Under the pieces are notes generated by a model. It searched no databases. It saw only the letters and a program-made list of their open reading frames with translations, and was not told where the DNA came from. The position numbers were made by a program, and so were the translations under genes. A stretch of 64,000 bases of DNA, taken from the NCBI GenBank assembly GCA_036897625.1, contig JAYMTA010000031.1:1-64000 (forward strand). Reading direction: 5' to 3'. Origin of the DNA: Pelargonium cotyledonis (taxonomy: Eukaryota > Streptophyta > Magnoliopsida > Geraniales > Geraniaceae). This document shows positions 38,145 to 50,252 of this stretch, piece after piece (position 1 is the first letter of the stretch; every line of letters starts with the position of its first letter).

Positions 38145-38360
38145 TTACTCTTTCATAACCGTCATTTGAGTAATGGTCTCTTTAACACCTTCCAAACATG
38201 CTCCTTCCCTAACATTAATCAACTTTCCCTTCCTAGTTAATTTAGCTAAAGATGGAGTATCATTAAGTATGTAAATCTGTACAACATCTTCATCCACGTA
38301 CTTTTTGAACATCACTTTTACATTTTTATTGTTTTTCATTACCGATAAAGACTCGAACAA
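38145..38360 (-). pseudogene. Possible remnant of a Mutator-type (MuDR N-terminal-like) transposase
   Basis: A 71-residue open segment contains KNVKVMFKKYVDEDVVQIYI. Just upstream on the minus strand, bases 38360-38460 read in the same style (WLQIMANMDELGYELTNIVY). The order 'D-LGY ... SLFESL ... VKVMFKKY ... VQIYI' resembles the N-terminal domain of plant MuDR-type transposases and their domesticated relatives, but I cannot confirm it by eye. No terminal repeats or catalytic DDE region were found nearby, so this is at most a fragment. Confidence 0.3.
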
Positions 38361-38794
38361 AGACTTATTAGGAGACTTTCAGTACACAATATTGGTAAGC
38401 TCATACCCTAACTCATCCATATTAGCCATGATTTGTAGCCATCTACATCTGTCTAGATAAACGTCTCCATTGCATCGAATCCCACCATCCGTAGCCCAAC
38501 AAATGATTTTTTTTTTATAAAACCTCACCCGTGACGAACTTATGAAATCTTTGCTTCATCTTCCAATTTCGACCCCTATATCACAACCCATCTTATGCAT
38601 TCAACATACAAATACCACAACTACTTCATTACAAAACCTGAACCTAAGAAATATTGGAACTCAGAAAAAGAGAGACATGGGATGTGAATTTCCATTAATG
38701 CCCTCCCCAAAACCCTAGAATGGAAAGCCAGACAAGGGCACAACGACGAATTAAAATAAAAATCGGCTATCCACAACACAAAAGACCAATTTGA

Positions 38795-38802
38795 ATTCCC
38801 GC
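38795..38802 (+). promoter_or_regulatory. E2F-type site upstream of the DEL gene
   Basis: ATTCCCGC matches the plant E2F consensus WTTSSCSS and lies about 350 bases upstream of the DEL start codon. E2F factors are known to control DEL1 in Arabidopsis, so this site could link the gene to the cell-cycle E2F pathway. A related TTTGGCG lies at about 39022 in the leader. Confidence 0.45.
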
Positions 38803-39147
38803 GAGCAATAACATTACTGCCATATACTTTTCTCTTTTCCTTGTTCCCTCTCTTCTCCATCTCCCACTCTTTTTCTCGCCCCCAAACAACGCTCTAAATT
38901 CGGGATTAGATCCAAAATCAAACCACCATTTTTATTTTTAATTTTTGAAATTACAGACCGCCAATTTACACTACACCCTCCTCCTTCTCCGCTGTCCCTT
39001 TATATCTCTCAATCTCTATATTTTGGCGTTTTTTTTTTTCAGTGACAGAAGCAGAAGCTGCATTAGCAAATTGTTCATTTTCCTGATCAGGAAAATCAAG
39101 AGCATCAGAAGAAGATTCAAGTCTACGGATTGATTCTACTTTGAGAA

Positions 39148-42103
39148 ATGGCGTCGCCGCTTGGTTCTCAAGAGTCTGAAGCCAGGCTGCACTCGTACAG
39201 CCGCAAAGACAAGTCTTTAGGGGTTTTGTGCACCAAGTAATCAATCCGACCTCATCACTCTCTTTGCAGTTTTTTTTTCCTCCTAATTTTCAGATTCATG
39301 TTGCTCATTTTTTCTGGGTTGATTATCAGTTTTTTGAAGTTATATAATCGTGATGGAATCGAATCCATTGTACTCGACGACGCAGCTGGGCGATTAGGTA
39401 GATAGATCCTGTCGTTCTCTTCTCTTTAAGCTGTTCCTTTTTGTTTTGTTTTATTAGTAATTTATCAGCTAATTTTACTTGGTTTGATGGAAGTGTGCGA
39501 AAAGAAGACGAGAAATTCTGAGTTTTGTTTATTTTGGTGTTTTTTCAACTAAAGGAAGCTTATTTATTGGGTTCCAATGGATGGAAATTTTGGGTCTAAT
39601 GTTTTGTCTTTTAATGTAATTAATCCCCTAAAGTTTCTCCAGCAGCCAAGCAGGTCTTTTAGAATTTATACCCCAGTTTCTGATCTTTAATATGCAGGAG
39701 TTGAGCGGCGTCGGATATATGATGTAGTCAATATTTTGGAGAGCATTGGAGTAATGCATTTACTCTTCTTTTTTTGGCATTTATTCATGTTTTATGTTTA
39801 TTGCTTAAGCTCTATTCTACATTAGAGAAAAATGGCTTTTATGTAATTGAGTTTTGGGCCTTACTAGGTTTCTGAATTATTCAGGTTGTATCAAGAAAAG
39901 CAAAGAATCAATACTCATGGAAGGGTTATGCTGGAATTCCTCGGGCTTTAGAGGGGTTAAAGGTATATCACAGTTTGTTTTTACTATTGTTCCAATAAGG
40001 AATGCTGACATATTAACTTTCTGGTCCTTATTCAGGACAAGGGTTTCAGAGAAAATTTTAACACCTCGGATTGCTTTGTTGTTGAAAAGGTATGCTACCG
40101 TTTCTCTTTGAATAATTGATTTGTTTGGTCACAGGAAGCTGCAAAACAGATAAATGAAATAGAGAATTGAATAATTATGGATTCTACATTGTTTAGGGTA
40201 TGGAAATTTTGTTATACATCATTCAGTTTTGGTGCTTTCACAAAACATGAGTTGTCATTTTTGTTATTCTCCTCCATTCACGACAGCAGTAGTCTCTTAC
40301 TAAAATTTATGCCTGTGCTATTTGACTAGGACATAAGTGAGAATGAAAATGGAGGGTCTTCCACAGCAATAAATGTTGAAGGCCAAGCAAATTCGTCGTC
40401 CAGAAATGGTAACTCTTTTCCCACTTTTTTCTGTAATTACTATCATATATTTGAGTAAAATGCCTATGTTGTCAAATGTATATTACTTATCATATACATT
40501 AATCAATTACTTGCTATGTAATGTTACTTTATGGTGATTTGTTTCTTAGACAGCAGAAGAGAGAAATCTCTAGCACAGCTCACAGAGAACTTTGTCAAGC
40601 TTTTCCTTTGTTCAGATGTAAGGGGACTTTCTCATATTGTTATCCTGGTGAACTGTTCAAGCATATTTCATTTGGTTTGATCCCTTGTATTTTTTTCTTT
40701 AGGCGGATATAATCACACTTGATAGTGCTGCATTGACATTGCTGGGAGCTGCTCACCACTCAACAGCTATGAAAAGTATTTAATCTTAGCTTATTGTTAA
40801 ATTTATACTCAAGTTTCAAATAAAAATCTCTGAAAAAGTAAAGTAATTAACCAAAATTTTACTAATATGATTCTGCAGCAAAAGTTAGAAGACTGTATGA
40901 TATTGCAAATGTTTTGTCTTCCATGAACTTGATTGAGAAGGTAAATACATTTCTAGGAAGATCTTATAAGTGATTGCAAATATGATATTCTTATATGTTG
41001 TGTGTATTTGTTTTGATTGACTCTTGTTAGCATAATTGATCCACAGACCCATCATCCAGAGAGTAGGAAACAAGCATATAGGTGGTTAGGATGGAGGGGA
41101 AAACCCAAAGCTGAACCTCTTGCCGCTTTGCTTCACAATGAGTCAAAGAAGAGAATATTTGGAACTGATATTACAAACCATTGTTCAAAAAGAACGAAGC
41201 TGGAGTCTTCACCTGATCAGAATTCGAAAAAAGCAGTAAACATTTCATCACCTACTGAAGACACCAGTTCGGAAAATGTCCATAATGGGAATGAATCAGA
41301 ACAGCAACCAAAACATAGTGCAAAGAGTTTTGTATTTGGACCTTTCAGTCCTGTAGGTTTGCTTCGTGTAGGAAATTCTGGAAATAAGAACGGAAGACAA
41401 ACTCAAGACTGGGAGAGTATAGCTTCTACCTTTCGCCCTCAGTATCAAAATCAAGGTATATTCTCAGATTTCATTCTGAAATATTATATCGACATGCCTT
41501 TTTTTTTTTTCTATACTAAGTAAATTAGCAAGGTGTTACAAAACTCATGCATCAAACTTTCAAAATTCAATTTGTTCCTTCTGGCGACGATATAAATATC
41601 AAAGAGTGGTGATTCCACCCTATGTCTAACCAGAATCTAATGACTTGATAGTTTTACTTATCTTTGTTGCTAACTAAGATGCAAAATTGCTTTAAACTCT
41701 GCCCCGTTTCCATTGGAGTTGACAATATATTGATTTCGAATTTGAAAACTCCAATATTTTCTCACCAGCAATCTGTCAACCGATTCAAACGAAAAACGGT
41801 TCTATTAGTTTGTCAAGTCCCTGCATCAATGTAGCTGCTTGGTATTATCTTGTTGTTTCAAGATTATGCATTTAATATGAAGATTTTATTCTAGTGGTGA
41901 CATGTGGATCTTGCATGCTATGCCATGAATCACATCACTTATATCATGCTTTACACATAACTGTTGCAGCAACTAAATGACAGAAGATGGGTTTTGTTAA
42001 TGGTGTGGCAGCTCTGAGTGACCTCTTCGGACATTACATGGAAGCATGGAAATCATGGTACACTGAAGTTGATGAGAAGAAAGAGGTACAGACAATAACC
42101 TGA
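39148..42103 (+). CDS. DP-E2F-like (DEL) atypical E2F repressor
   Basis: Atypical E2Fs bind E2F sites as monomers through two DNA-binding domains and lack the DP-dimerisation, Rb-binding and activation regions; they restrain endoreduplication or cell-wall and division genes. Eleven exons: 39148-39236, 39330-39397, 39698-39750, 39885-39962, 40036-40089, 40330-40408, 40550-40617, 40703-40775, 40879-40940, 41047-41455, 42012-42103, giving 374 residues. The first domain starts SLGVLCTNFLKLYNRDG and has VERRRIYDVVNILESIGVV; the second starts EKSLAQLTENFVKLFLC and has KVRRLYDIANVLSSMNLIEK. The C-terminus ends ALSDLFGHYMEAWKSWY. The length fits DEL2 and DEL3 (about 355-360) better than DEL1. Conserved neighbours SEC13 and SIN3-like also favour DEL2/DEL3, but I cannot choose between them. 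Confidence 0.9.
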
Positions 42104-42306
42104 TGAAACCACCACCTCTCTCCTTAAACTCCATAGGACCAAGTACACATGTTCAAAATTGGAATAAACTTTTTACATTTGTGGCTCTTCAATTCAAAAG
42201 CCACCACCCATTTTGTCCATCTGGAACTTCAGTTTCTTGGTAAATTCTTTTTGGTTGATTGCAAATTACATGCAACAAATTTTTGGTTGATAGAGGTTAA
42301 TATTAT

Positions 42307-42624
42307 GAAAAATGCTAAATGTCCCAAATTTTGTACAAAATTTGATGTACAAAATGACGTGGCAATCTACGTGGCGGCTATTTTTTTTTTCCGTATTTTT
42401 GTAGTTGAAAATTAATTTTAATGAATAACAATCTGACGTATACGATACCATTACCCTTTCATGAATTTTTGGCTCGAAGCGCTCGGTTTATTAGACACAC
42501 TGCACATGTGGCGCGTTGTGATTTGGCTAAGTCATCACTGCAATATTTGATGTGTCATGCTTCATTCATTGACACATTTCGTACAACTATTTTTGTACAA
42601 AGTTTTGTACATATAGCATTGTTG
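42307..42624. mobile_element. Mutator-like MITE with 9-bp target duplication
   Basis: The 318-bp element is flanked by identical 9-bp TAATATTAT copies (42298-42306 and 42625-42633). Its ends are imperfect inverted repeats about 50 bp long: left GAAAAATGCTAAATGT, right (reverse complement) CAACAATGCTATATGT, both followed by a TTTGTACAAAA motif. A 9-bp duplication with long imperfect ends is the hallmark of Mutator-like elements. There is no coding capacity. It lies about 200 bases past the DEL stop codon and may be in its 3' UTR. Confidence 0.85.
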
Positions 42625-42633
42625 TAATATTAT

Positions 42634-44160
42634 ATCTGTATCGGTTTGATGAATGAAAAAGAGGAAATTTTCAGATATTTTTAACTTTTTCTACTGAAAC
42701 AGGTTTTCAAGAAAGTGATAGTGAAGTCGATTGATTCAAATCCAATAGTTGAATGACATTTTGTGGCAGTGGATTGATTGTGAATGATAATATTAGCGGT
42801 TGATAATGAAATGGACAAAACAATATATCAATTCAAACAAAAAAAAGTGGAGAATATTGATAATATTGTGGAGCGATTTAACAGCAAATTATAATGTGAT
42901 GTGTGGAACTGAAGCCATTGAGGACCGTGGACGACCCATTCAAGAACCGACCCACTTGCTCACTTGGGTCCTACATTGTCACCTCAATTGGTTCCATTCC
43001 ATGCAAAGGATTCGAAATAGATAGATTAAGGAAGATTTAAAAGCCGGTCTAATACAAGAACAATCGACCAAAATAAATCTTAAGGCACCCACATGTGGAT
43101 GAATAATGATGTAGTTTTTTGAGACAAGACTATTACAACAAAAATGAGCTAAGAAATTTACCATAGCTTTTCAGTAAATCGAGTGCAAAACGAAATCTTA
43201 AAAAAAAAAAACTTGATTTTTTCCCTACAATCGAAAACAAGAGACTGAAAAGAATGAGAAGAGCAATCTATCAAATAAAACAAATAAGAAACAACAGTAG
43301 CATTAACCTCAAAGACAACCAACGAGCAATTAAGTTGAATGCCCAATAAATAGCATCTCTAAAAGCATGCATCTTAGTTGAGACATTGTCCGTCCAACAC
43401 GCAAAACACGTTCGATTACCTAACCACCTACCTCGATAATCTATAAAGATGTGATTAAGCTAAATAGTCCAACATCCATTAATGAAAACAACATTCGAAG
43501 AGATTGAGAGGGAGCCTAAAGAGGAGCCAGACAAATGTTGGACAAATCAGTTTGAGAATGATAACGAAGATGTCAATATGATCAATACCAAAGAATTTCA
43601 AATCCTATCATTAAAAAAGTAACTTGTAAAAATTAGGTTGATATCTTTCACGTAACAAAAATGTGTGCGAGTACTACCATCAACACTAAAACATATAAAA
43701 ATTGAAAGTTAATAATAATATTTGTAATTGGGAGAACTAGTAATTAATCAAACCTAGACTTACCTACCATCTAATTGTTGGCAAAAATATTGTGAAGCTT
43801 CAATGTCTCAAATTTAATACTGTAAAGTAATTGCACATTGCCAAACATTATTTAATACACATCAGCACATGCACGTTGCGAAAATTGCAATAAAAAGTAT
43901 TGTTTCCTCCGGTTCAGTCCGGACAATTAGCTCAAGTTCAACCAGGCCAAAATGCAGCAGTACAAGGAGTGGCGAATCCGTAATTAACTCCAAACCTGCG
44001 TGGCATACTCTCAACCAATCCACGACTCGTAATAAAAAAATCGAACAAAACTAGTGGGCTAAGAGCTCAAAGCGGCTAAGAAAGATTCTTCCACCACCGG
44101 TGAGCCACCAGCACCCACCACCACCCAAGAGAGAGCTCAAGCTCCAGCTCTTCTCTTCTC
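42634..44160. other. Intergenic spacer, nothing recognised
   Basis: About 1.5 kb of AT-rich DNA between the DEL gene and the DUF760 gene. The last ~100 bases are the leader of the DUF760 gene. I see no gene, inverted-repeat pair or tandem array. Confidence 0.5.
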
Positions 44161-47100
44161 ATGGCGGCCGCAGCTCGAGCTATCATTCTCTCTCGCGTCA
44201 CCGACCTGTCCCTCAACCTCAAGCCAATTCACCATCCCCAGCCCCCGCCCTTTTCCCGCCACCACCATCTCCTCCCCTGCCCCATCTTATCCTCCTCCAA
44301 CCGCCGGAGGTCCTCCAAGTCGTTCCCTGGAGTCACTGTCAGCTGCCTCAGTGGCGGCGTCTCCGATGATTTTGTTTCCACTCGGAAGTCCAGCTTCGAC
44401 CGAGGATTCTCCGTCATCGCGAGTTTGCTCAAGGGAATCGAGCCTCTTGACACCTCCGTCATCTCCCAAGGCGTCTCCGATTCCGCCAGAGACTCTATGA
44501 AGCAGACTATTTCTACAATGCTTGGTTTGCTTCCGTCCGACCAGTTCTCCGTCACCGTTAGGGTTTCCAAGCACCCGCTGGATCGCTTGCTCGCATCTTC
44601 AATCATCACCGGGTATTAGAGATTGTCCCTTCCGTTTATTTCCTTTTAAATCGAATCTCGATTGAATTAAATTGAATTGAATTGCTGATAGGGTGTGATT
44701 TTGATGGATCGGTTGTGTTAGGTATACGCTGTGGAATGCAGAGTACCGGATAGCGTTGACAAGGAATTTTGATATCTCTCCGGATAGTTCGAGAAAGTTG
44801 AATTGTTCAGTGAAGGATGAGATTTCAGAAGTGCAGTGTCAGGACAGTGAGGATAAGAAAGGTGAGTCTGGTGTTGTTGATATGTGTTTGGAAGATTTGG
44901 GGAGAAGTCCTCAGATTTTTGGGGATTTGCCTCCAGAGGCTTTGAACTACATTCAACAGTTGCAGTCGGAGCTATCTTCAGCAAAAAAGGTAAGAATTTG
45001 TGCTCCTGTTGTTATTTTGCTACTTGATTGCTCATTGCTGTGGGAATTTGATCTGAAATTAGTATTCAAGTGTCTGTTCATGGTTGTTGAAATGATTAAG
45101 TGGACTGTATCTGCACCAGGAAAATTCGTGTTGCAAACTCAATGAAGTTGGTTTGCAACTTCAAAAGAAAAGTGTTAGATTGAATATTGTATCCTTTTGG
45201 ACTGTTCAGTGTGAGGTGTTTGTCATGCATGAAGAACTCTATGTAAACGAGACTATAAAAATTGTGTTGGGACTTAGGAATCATTTAGGTAGCATTTTAG
45301 TGGTAGATTCATGGTCTTGATTGCCAAAAACTTATTTTGTTTTATTTAACTTTAAAGCAGGATGGGAGGTTTCTAATCTGCCACTAGGTTGTTCATTAGA
45401 TATCCAATTGTACATGCATACAATTTTCAGTTTATTAGTATGGTAGATATTGAAAGAGAAACTGTTGGGGGTATACTGCCATAACGGTATGTCCTATGAA
45501 AGTTGAACTACCCCTTTATGTGTAGTGGCTCATTCAATATGATAGTCTACATGATCTAGCTCCAGGTTGCTGCTTCTGTTTGATCTGAACTTTTTAATTT
45601 AGTATCTGTATGACCTCTTATGTATGTGATTGCATACTTTGAATTTGCCTAATATCTATGTGCCAATTATGTCTGTCATTGAACAAAGATAAGCATTGTC
45701 AAATTTGTCAGAATAATCCCTTCCTCCCTCTCTTATGTGTCTGCATTGTGTGTTATGTTTAGAAATTTGTGATGTTCATATTAGAGTAGCGATTTTACTT
45801 GTAATTCCCATATCTTGAGAACCATTACCTGTTCTTGACCAGTGTAGTGTCTGCAATTAATAAATAAAGAGTATTCTATAAATATGCATTCATATATTCT
45901 TGAAGGAATCCAACGAAAATGGAAGAGAAGTATTTAATTTTTTTCTAACCGTTTTCTTCCTCTTCTTGCTTCCCCACCCATCTTGTTGGGCATCCCTGTT
46001 TTACCATTCTGGTTATTGGCCACAGATTACTTGCCAGCTGTATTTTCATAAGCACTGGGGATAAGTTCATAGCACTATTTCCTCGTGTCATGTTTTGCGG
46101 ATGTCACCCTAACTATTTAGTAAAAGAAGAGACATTGAAGTACAGAGATAAGGTCCCTCTAAAACAAAGGAGAAAGTTCATAGTGCTGTTGCCCTAGATT
46201 TATTGTGCGTGTATTCATTCATATTAAGTCAACCTTCAATGTGATGTATCTATTCCATGAGCAATATCATCTATTCCATGAGCAATATCATATTATGATG
46301 TTACTATATTTTATGCAGCTTTAATATGTATGATCTTTGAACTGATGATGTGTGGTAGCTTTGAAACTTTATGGTGCCTCACTGCACATGTGAATGACAG
46401 TCTCACATATGCTTGTGACTACAATGCTGTTGCAGGAATTGAACACCCAGAAGCAGGAGAACATGCAAATAGAAAATGAAAAAGGAAATAGGAATAATCT
46501 CTTGGAATATTTACGCTCCTTGGATAGTGAAACGGTAATAACATAAGATTTGTGAATTTGATTCAAAGATATTCAATTTGAAGTTTAGTCTCATCCTTCA
46601 GGCTTCAAGCCCCTCCAATATATATGAAACATGTCTAATATCACTCGATTTGGTTTGAAAGGTGACAGAGCTATCTCGACCTTCATCAATAGAGGTGGAA
46701 GAGATTATTCATCAGCTAGTTCAGAACATATTGCAAAGATTCTTTCGAGATGACTCTCCCTTGGATTTTATGGGAGAACCAGTCAAGGGAAGTACAGAGA
46801 ATAGTCAAGAGGGTGCTGATGAATTTTCCAACTCCGTAGGCACTTCCCGTGATTACCTAGCAAAGCTGCTCTTCTGGTTAGTATTTTATTCTCTTCCTTA
46901 AGAAATTTCTCACAAGTAGAGCTACCAATTAATCAGGCCTATGGCATTTGCACACCCAAATAAGATTGAAACAAGAAAAAAGTCAATTTGATTATTGAAC
47001 TAGTCTGTTGCATAGTAATGTGGGAGAACAAGATATTTCAAGTGACTGTAGGAAAGTGCTAAAAAAGTTTAACCTATCGTTTAGAGTAACAGATGGGATA

Positions 47101-47353
47101 TAGATCTGTCTTTCTGTGGTTCTTTAGGATCATATATGGCAGAAAACTCATCATAGCTATGTCTTGAAGCCCATATTTACGACATAGTATTCACATTCAT
47201 ATATTCCTCTTTCCGCAAATGCTACTACCCGTTTGTTAATGGAATCATAGTATTTAAAGGTCCGTTTCTGCTGGCAGGTGTATGTTACTCGGTCATCATT
47301 TGAGAGGCTTGGAGAACAGATTGCATTTAAGTTGTGTCGTCGGGTTGTTGTAA
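44161..47353 (+). CDS. Plastid DUF760 protein
   Basis: Member of the plant DUF760 family, plastid-targeted proteins of unknown biochemical function. Five exons: 44161-44612, 44722-44989, 46436-46534, 46662-46876, 47278-47353, giving 369 residues. The first ~60 residues are rich in Ser, Pro, Arg and His, as in a transit peptide. Two DUF760-type helical units are visible. The first runs from about SFDRGFSVIASLLKGIEPLD through SARDSMKQTISTMLGLLPSD, FSVTVRVSKHPLDRLLASS and GYTLWNAEYR. The second runs from ELNTQKQENMQIENEKGNRN through NNLLEYLRSLDSETVTELS, VEEIIHQLVQNILQRFF, and ends LAKLLFWCMLLGHHLRGLEN. Intron 2 is long (1.45 kb). From memory the Arabidopsis relative At5g14970 lies next to GMII and DEL2, which fits this order. 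Confidence 0.88.
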
Positions 47354-47731
47354 GGATCATAAAACGCGGCAGCATGTAAATTCTTTTTTGTTCTCAACTA
47401 TTTTTACCATTGTGATTATAAATATTGTAATCTCCACTTCTCCTCTTATTTACTACTTCATAGCCAAACACCATACAATCTAATTGAGTGATTGTGAAAG
47501 GTGAATTAAATTGATTTCATAATTCAACAGTCAAATTAGCGCCAAACACATAACACAAATGTATGTATTTGATCGTAGACTTGTCAAGAAACATTCACTG
47601 CCAATCTGTAATACATATTTATTAATCTATGGTAGACTTCGATGAATTGTATAATGAACTTTACAACTGTATCGTGTTATTGCAGTGTTACCACTAGCAT
47701 TACAATATAATACATATATTCTAGAAGACCA

Positions 47732-47958
47732 TTTTTTTTTTTTTTTTTTTTTTCCGGGTTTATACCATGGGGTTACTGAGCGGGTCCACATACTCGCAGT
47801 TGACACATTTAAGCCGTTTTATTCCACTCAGACTAATACTCATTCCAGATTTGTTCACAGTTAACGTCTTCACTCTTCCCATAGTTTTGTTGAGTGTGAA
47901 TCGAACGTAAGCGCTCTTCACACTCACGCAGTCTGTTGCCAACTGCGCCACTACTTTT
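47732..47958 (-). mobile_element. tRNA-derived SINE, copy 1
   Basis: Minus-strand element starting AAAAGTAGTGGCGCAGTTGG (pol III A box TGGCGCAGTTGG) with a B box GTTCGATTC about 45 bases on. Its body includes CGGCTTAAATGTGTCAACTG and CGAGTATGTGG, and it ends in a poly(A) tail seen as the T22 run at 47732-47753. It shares head, B-box region and tail phrases with the element at 50253-50443. It sits 380 bases past the DUF760 stop codon. Confidence 0.85.
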
Positions 47959-48539
47959 GGATAAAAGACGCAATTTAATTTGATCACTGGAGTTTTGTGT
48001 TTCGACTCAAAAATAGTTTCTCAACTTTCAAATATTGATCGAAAATTTCTCAATTTTTTGTATTCTAAGGGCTATAACTATTTTGGGTCAATATTTAAGA
48101 GTTCAAAAACCAAATTTGTTTAAAACACGAAAATTCAAATACAATTTTGGGTTAAAAAAATATAGAGAACAAATTAGATCAAAAAATAAAAAGTTCAAGA
48201 CATTTTTTTCTAGTTATATCTACCTAACTTGCGCCAAATTAATGCCACCGACCTCTACAGATAACGGTTGTAACGTTCACAATCGAAACTTGAACCCTCA
48301 ATCACAACTTGCAAAAACTGGCCAATCTGCTTTACAGGCTTTCAATTGTCAATTTAAAAGCCAATCAAACTCGAACCCAGAATTTTCTCTTACAACAAAA
48401 ACTCCATAATTATACTGCAAAAATGGTTCAAAAATGTACGAAACCTGTATGTATATATACAGTAATACACACAAAAGAATAGTAAAAATCAATGAAATAG
48501 AGTGTCAAAAACAAAACAAGAAACCAAAAAAAAAAAAAA

Positions 48540-49649
48540 TCAAATAGATGATAATATACTTGTAATGTAAGTCAACTGTTGCTCATTGTGTTGATGATTG
48601 TAAAGATCATATGGAGCCCATAGATAGTCAACTGGGCATGGTCTCCTTCCATCAAGCCTCACCCATGGCTTCCCTTTTCCACTCCAATGCAACAAGCTCA
48701 CTGCTCCTGGGTGCAATTTCCTGCAACTACTCACCACATTGTCTCCTCCAAGCCCATGCTGGTTCCATCTGTGATCAATGGCCTCTACTTCTCCACCAAA
48801 CACCAGCAAGAACGGCGGCAGCGAACCCAGATCATAAATCCTCCTCTCCTTCTGTATCTCCATCCACTTCTCGATCTTCCTCGTGTATTCGCCTTCTCTC
48901 CACCTCCCCAAATCCATCACCATCACGCCCGTGTTGAAGTAGCAGGGTCTTTTTGTTCTGCCATTGAACACCTTTGGGAACTCCGGGTTGAGCCAGAACT
49001 CGTCGGAGAAGTATTTGGTGAAGTTGGCGTGGCAGTACTCCGGAGCTCCGATTGTTCTTGTCCCGGTGAGGGAGATGGACCAGAGCTTGTGGATGTCGTC
49101 GACCACCACCACGTCGGAGTCCAGGTGGATCACTCGCTTGATGCAGGGCTCGAGCATGTCGGCGAGGTAGCTTCTGGCATAGTTTAGCGGGTTCTCGAGG
49201 GCTTGGCGGATGGAGGAGGAGATGAGGTTGTTGACGAGGTCTTCCCGGAAGATGTAGACTTGGAATTGCAGAGAAGGGAAGGTTGACTGCACGATCCGAG
49301 CGAGTTCGGAGCTCGAATTGGCGGCGACGAAGTGGAAGAAGATGTTTTCCGGGCAAGACGAATGCTTGAGAACAGAGTGGACCGCAGCAACAGAGCCTCT
49401 CAGGTACTCTAAATCTATAGTCATTGCAACATGAACAAGCAGAGGATCACAAGCCAATAACATACTGTTTTTGGACACAACCGGACACTCCAGTCCGTTC
49501 CGGTACTCCGGCGCCTCCAAGAACTGTACGGACACTTCATCTCCGTCGCCGCAGGGGACTTTTCCGGGGAATGATCTTATCGAAATAGCCGGAGATGGGA
49601 GCAAGAAAACGATGACAGACACAAGAAATAAGAGTTTTAAAGAAAACAT
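48540..49649 (-). CDS. GATL-type GT8 glycosyltransferase (galacturonosyltransferase-like)
   Basis: Intronless 369-residue type II Golgi protein of the GATL branch of GT8, implicated in pectin and xylan synthesis (PARVUS/GATL1 is the best-known member). The N-terminus has a hydrophobic anchor ([20 protein letters not shown]) and then a short stem. Catalytic landmarks are [20 protein letters not shown], the metal-binding DxD motif in [40 protein letters not shown] and [11 protein letters not shown]. An in-frame ATG at 49742 would add 31 residues, but a TATA box at 49795-49804 would leave it only a few tens of bases of leader, so 49649 was preferred. Which GATL member this is cannot be settled by eye. 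Confidence 0.9.
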   Translation of the reverse strand: MFSLKLLFLVSVIVFLLPSPAISIRSFPGKVPCGDGDEVSVQFLEAPEYRNGLECPVVSKNSMLLACDPLLVHVAMTIDLEYLRGSVAAVHSVLKHSSCPENIFFHFVAANSSSELARIVQSTFPSLQFQVYIFREDLVNNLISSSIRQALENPLNYARSYLADMLEPCIKRVIHLDSDVVVVDDIHKLWSISLTGTRTIGAPEYCHANFTKYFSDEFWLNPEFPKVFNGRTKRPCYFNTGVMVMDLGRWREGEYTRKIEKWMEIQKERRIYDLGSLPPFLLVFGGEVEAIDHRWNQHGLGGDNVVSSCRKLHPGAVSLLHWSGKGKPWVRLDGRRPCPVDYLWAPYDLYNHQHNEQQLTYITSILSSI

Positions 49650-49794
49650 CAGAGAGCTTTCTTGAATTGTCCCAGAATTGATCAAGAAACAGAGCAGAGC
49701 TGAGAAGAAACTTGAAGAGGTCCAAGAATTTGTTATATTCAAATTTCAGGACATTGAAGTTTTCTTCTCCAACTCTCTGTCTCTCTCTGTTTTT

Positions 49795-49804
49795 TATATT
49801 TATA
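49795..49804 (-). promoter_or_regulatory. TATA box of GATL gene
   Basis: TATAAATATA on the minus strand, about 150 bases upstream of the chosen ATG, implying transcription start near 49765. Confidence 0.55.
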
Positions 49805-49876
49805 TTCTGCAATTTCACTCATTATTATTCATATATGTGTGGCTTCAAGGAGCTTCATGAGCCAGTGGACATGTGG

Positions 49877-49884
49877 CCACGTGG
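49877..49884. promoter_or_regulatory. G-box in GATL promoter
   Basis: Palindromic CCACGTGG about 75 bases upstream of the GATL TATA box, embedded in a cluster of tggccac-type motifs (49873-49989). It is a candidate bZIP/bHLH binding site; function is inferred. Confidence 0.45.
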
Positions 49885-50252
49885 CATGAATAATAATATT
49901 TTAATTAATTTATTTTTTGAAAATTTCAATTTAATGTATTTGGCCACTTGAATTTTAAAAAATGAAGTGGATACATCTGGCCACATGGAGTGCTACCCAT
50001 TACCAATATAAACTTCTATTTCTTTTTGCTCTTTTATTGCCTTCATTGTTGGTAGCTGCTTCTTCTTTTCCTAATAAAAGTTTATAAAATTCAAAATAAT
50101 GATTTCACTTCTCTTCCTTCATCTCTACATTTCTCTCTAATTTATTAGCTTATAAGCAATCTGTTAGGTTCACTAAGTCCACCTAAACAAACAAATATAG
50201 ATATAAGATTTTGAAGTTTCATATTTTGAGCTCAAAATAAAAGTCAGCTCTC

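Larger units (their letters stand above)
36767..39147. other. Intergenic region between SEC13 and DEL genes
   Basis: Holds the SEC13 3' UTR, a SINE-like fragment (37196-37302), a ~91-bp tandem repeat (37310-37545), a possible Mutator-type transposase remnant (38145-38360) and, from about 38790, the DEL promoter with one E2F-type site. Nothing else was recognised. Confidence 0.55.

Noticed and set aside
44229-44609. Minus-strand open frames opposite DUF760 exon 1
   Set aside because: They are shadows of the GC-richer transit peptide exon; only the plus strand continues through spliced exons.
47760-47987. 75-residue minus-strand open frame near the T22 run
   Set aside because: It lies inside a SINE that is recognisable by its pol III boxes and poly(A) tail; it is not a protein gene.
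48611-49187. Plus-strand frames opposite the GATL gene
   Set aside because: They run antisense to a complete 369-residue glycosyltransferase and match no family.
49650-49742. Longer GATL start at 49742
   Set aside because: It would add 31 residues ahead of a normal signal anchor and leaves almost no 5' UTR behind the TATA box.
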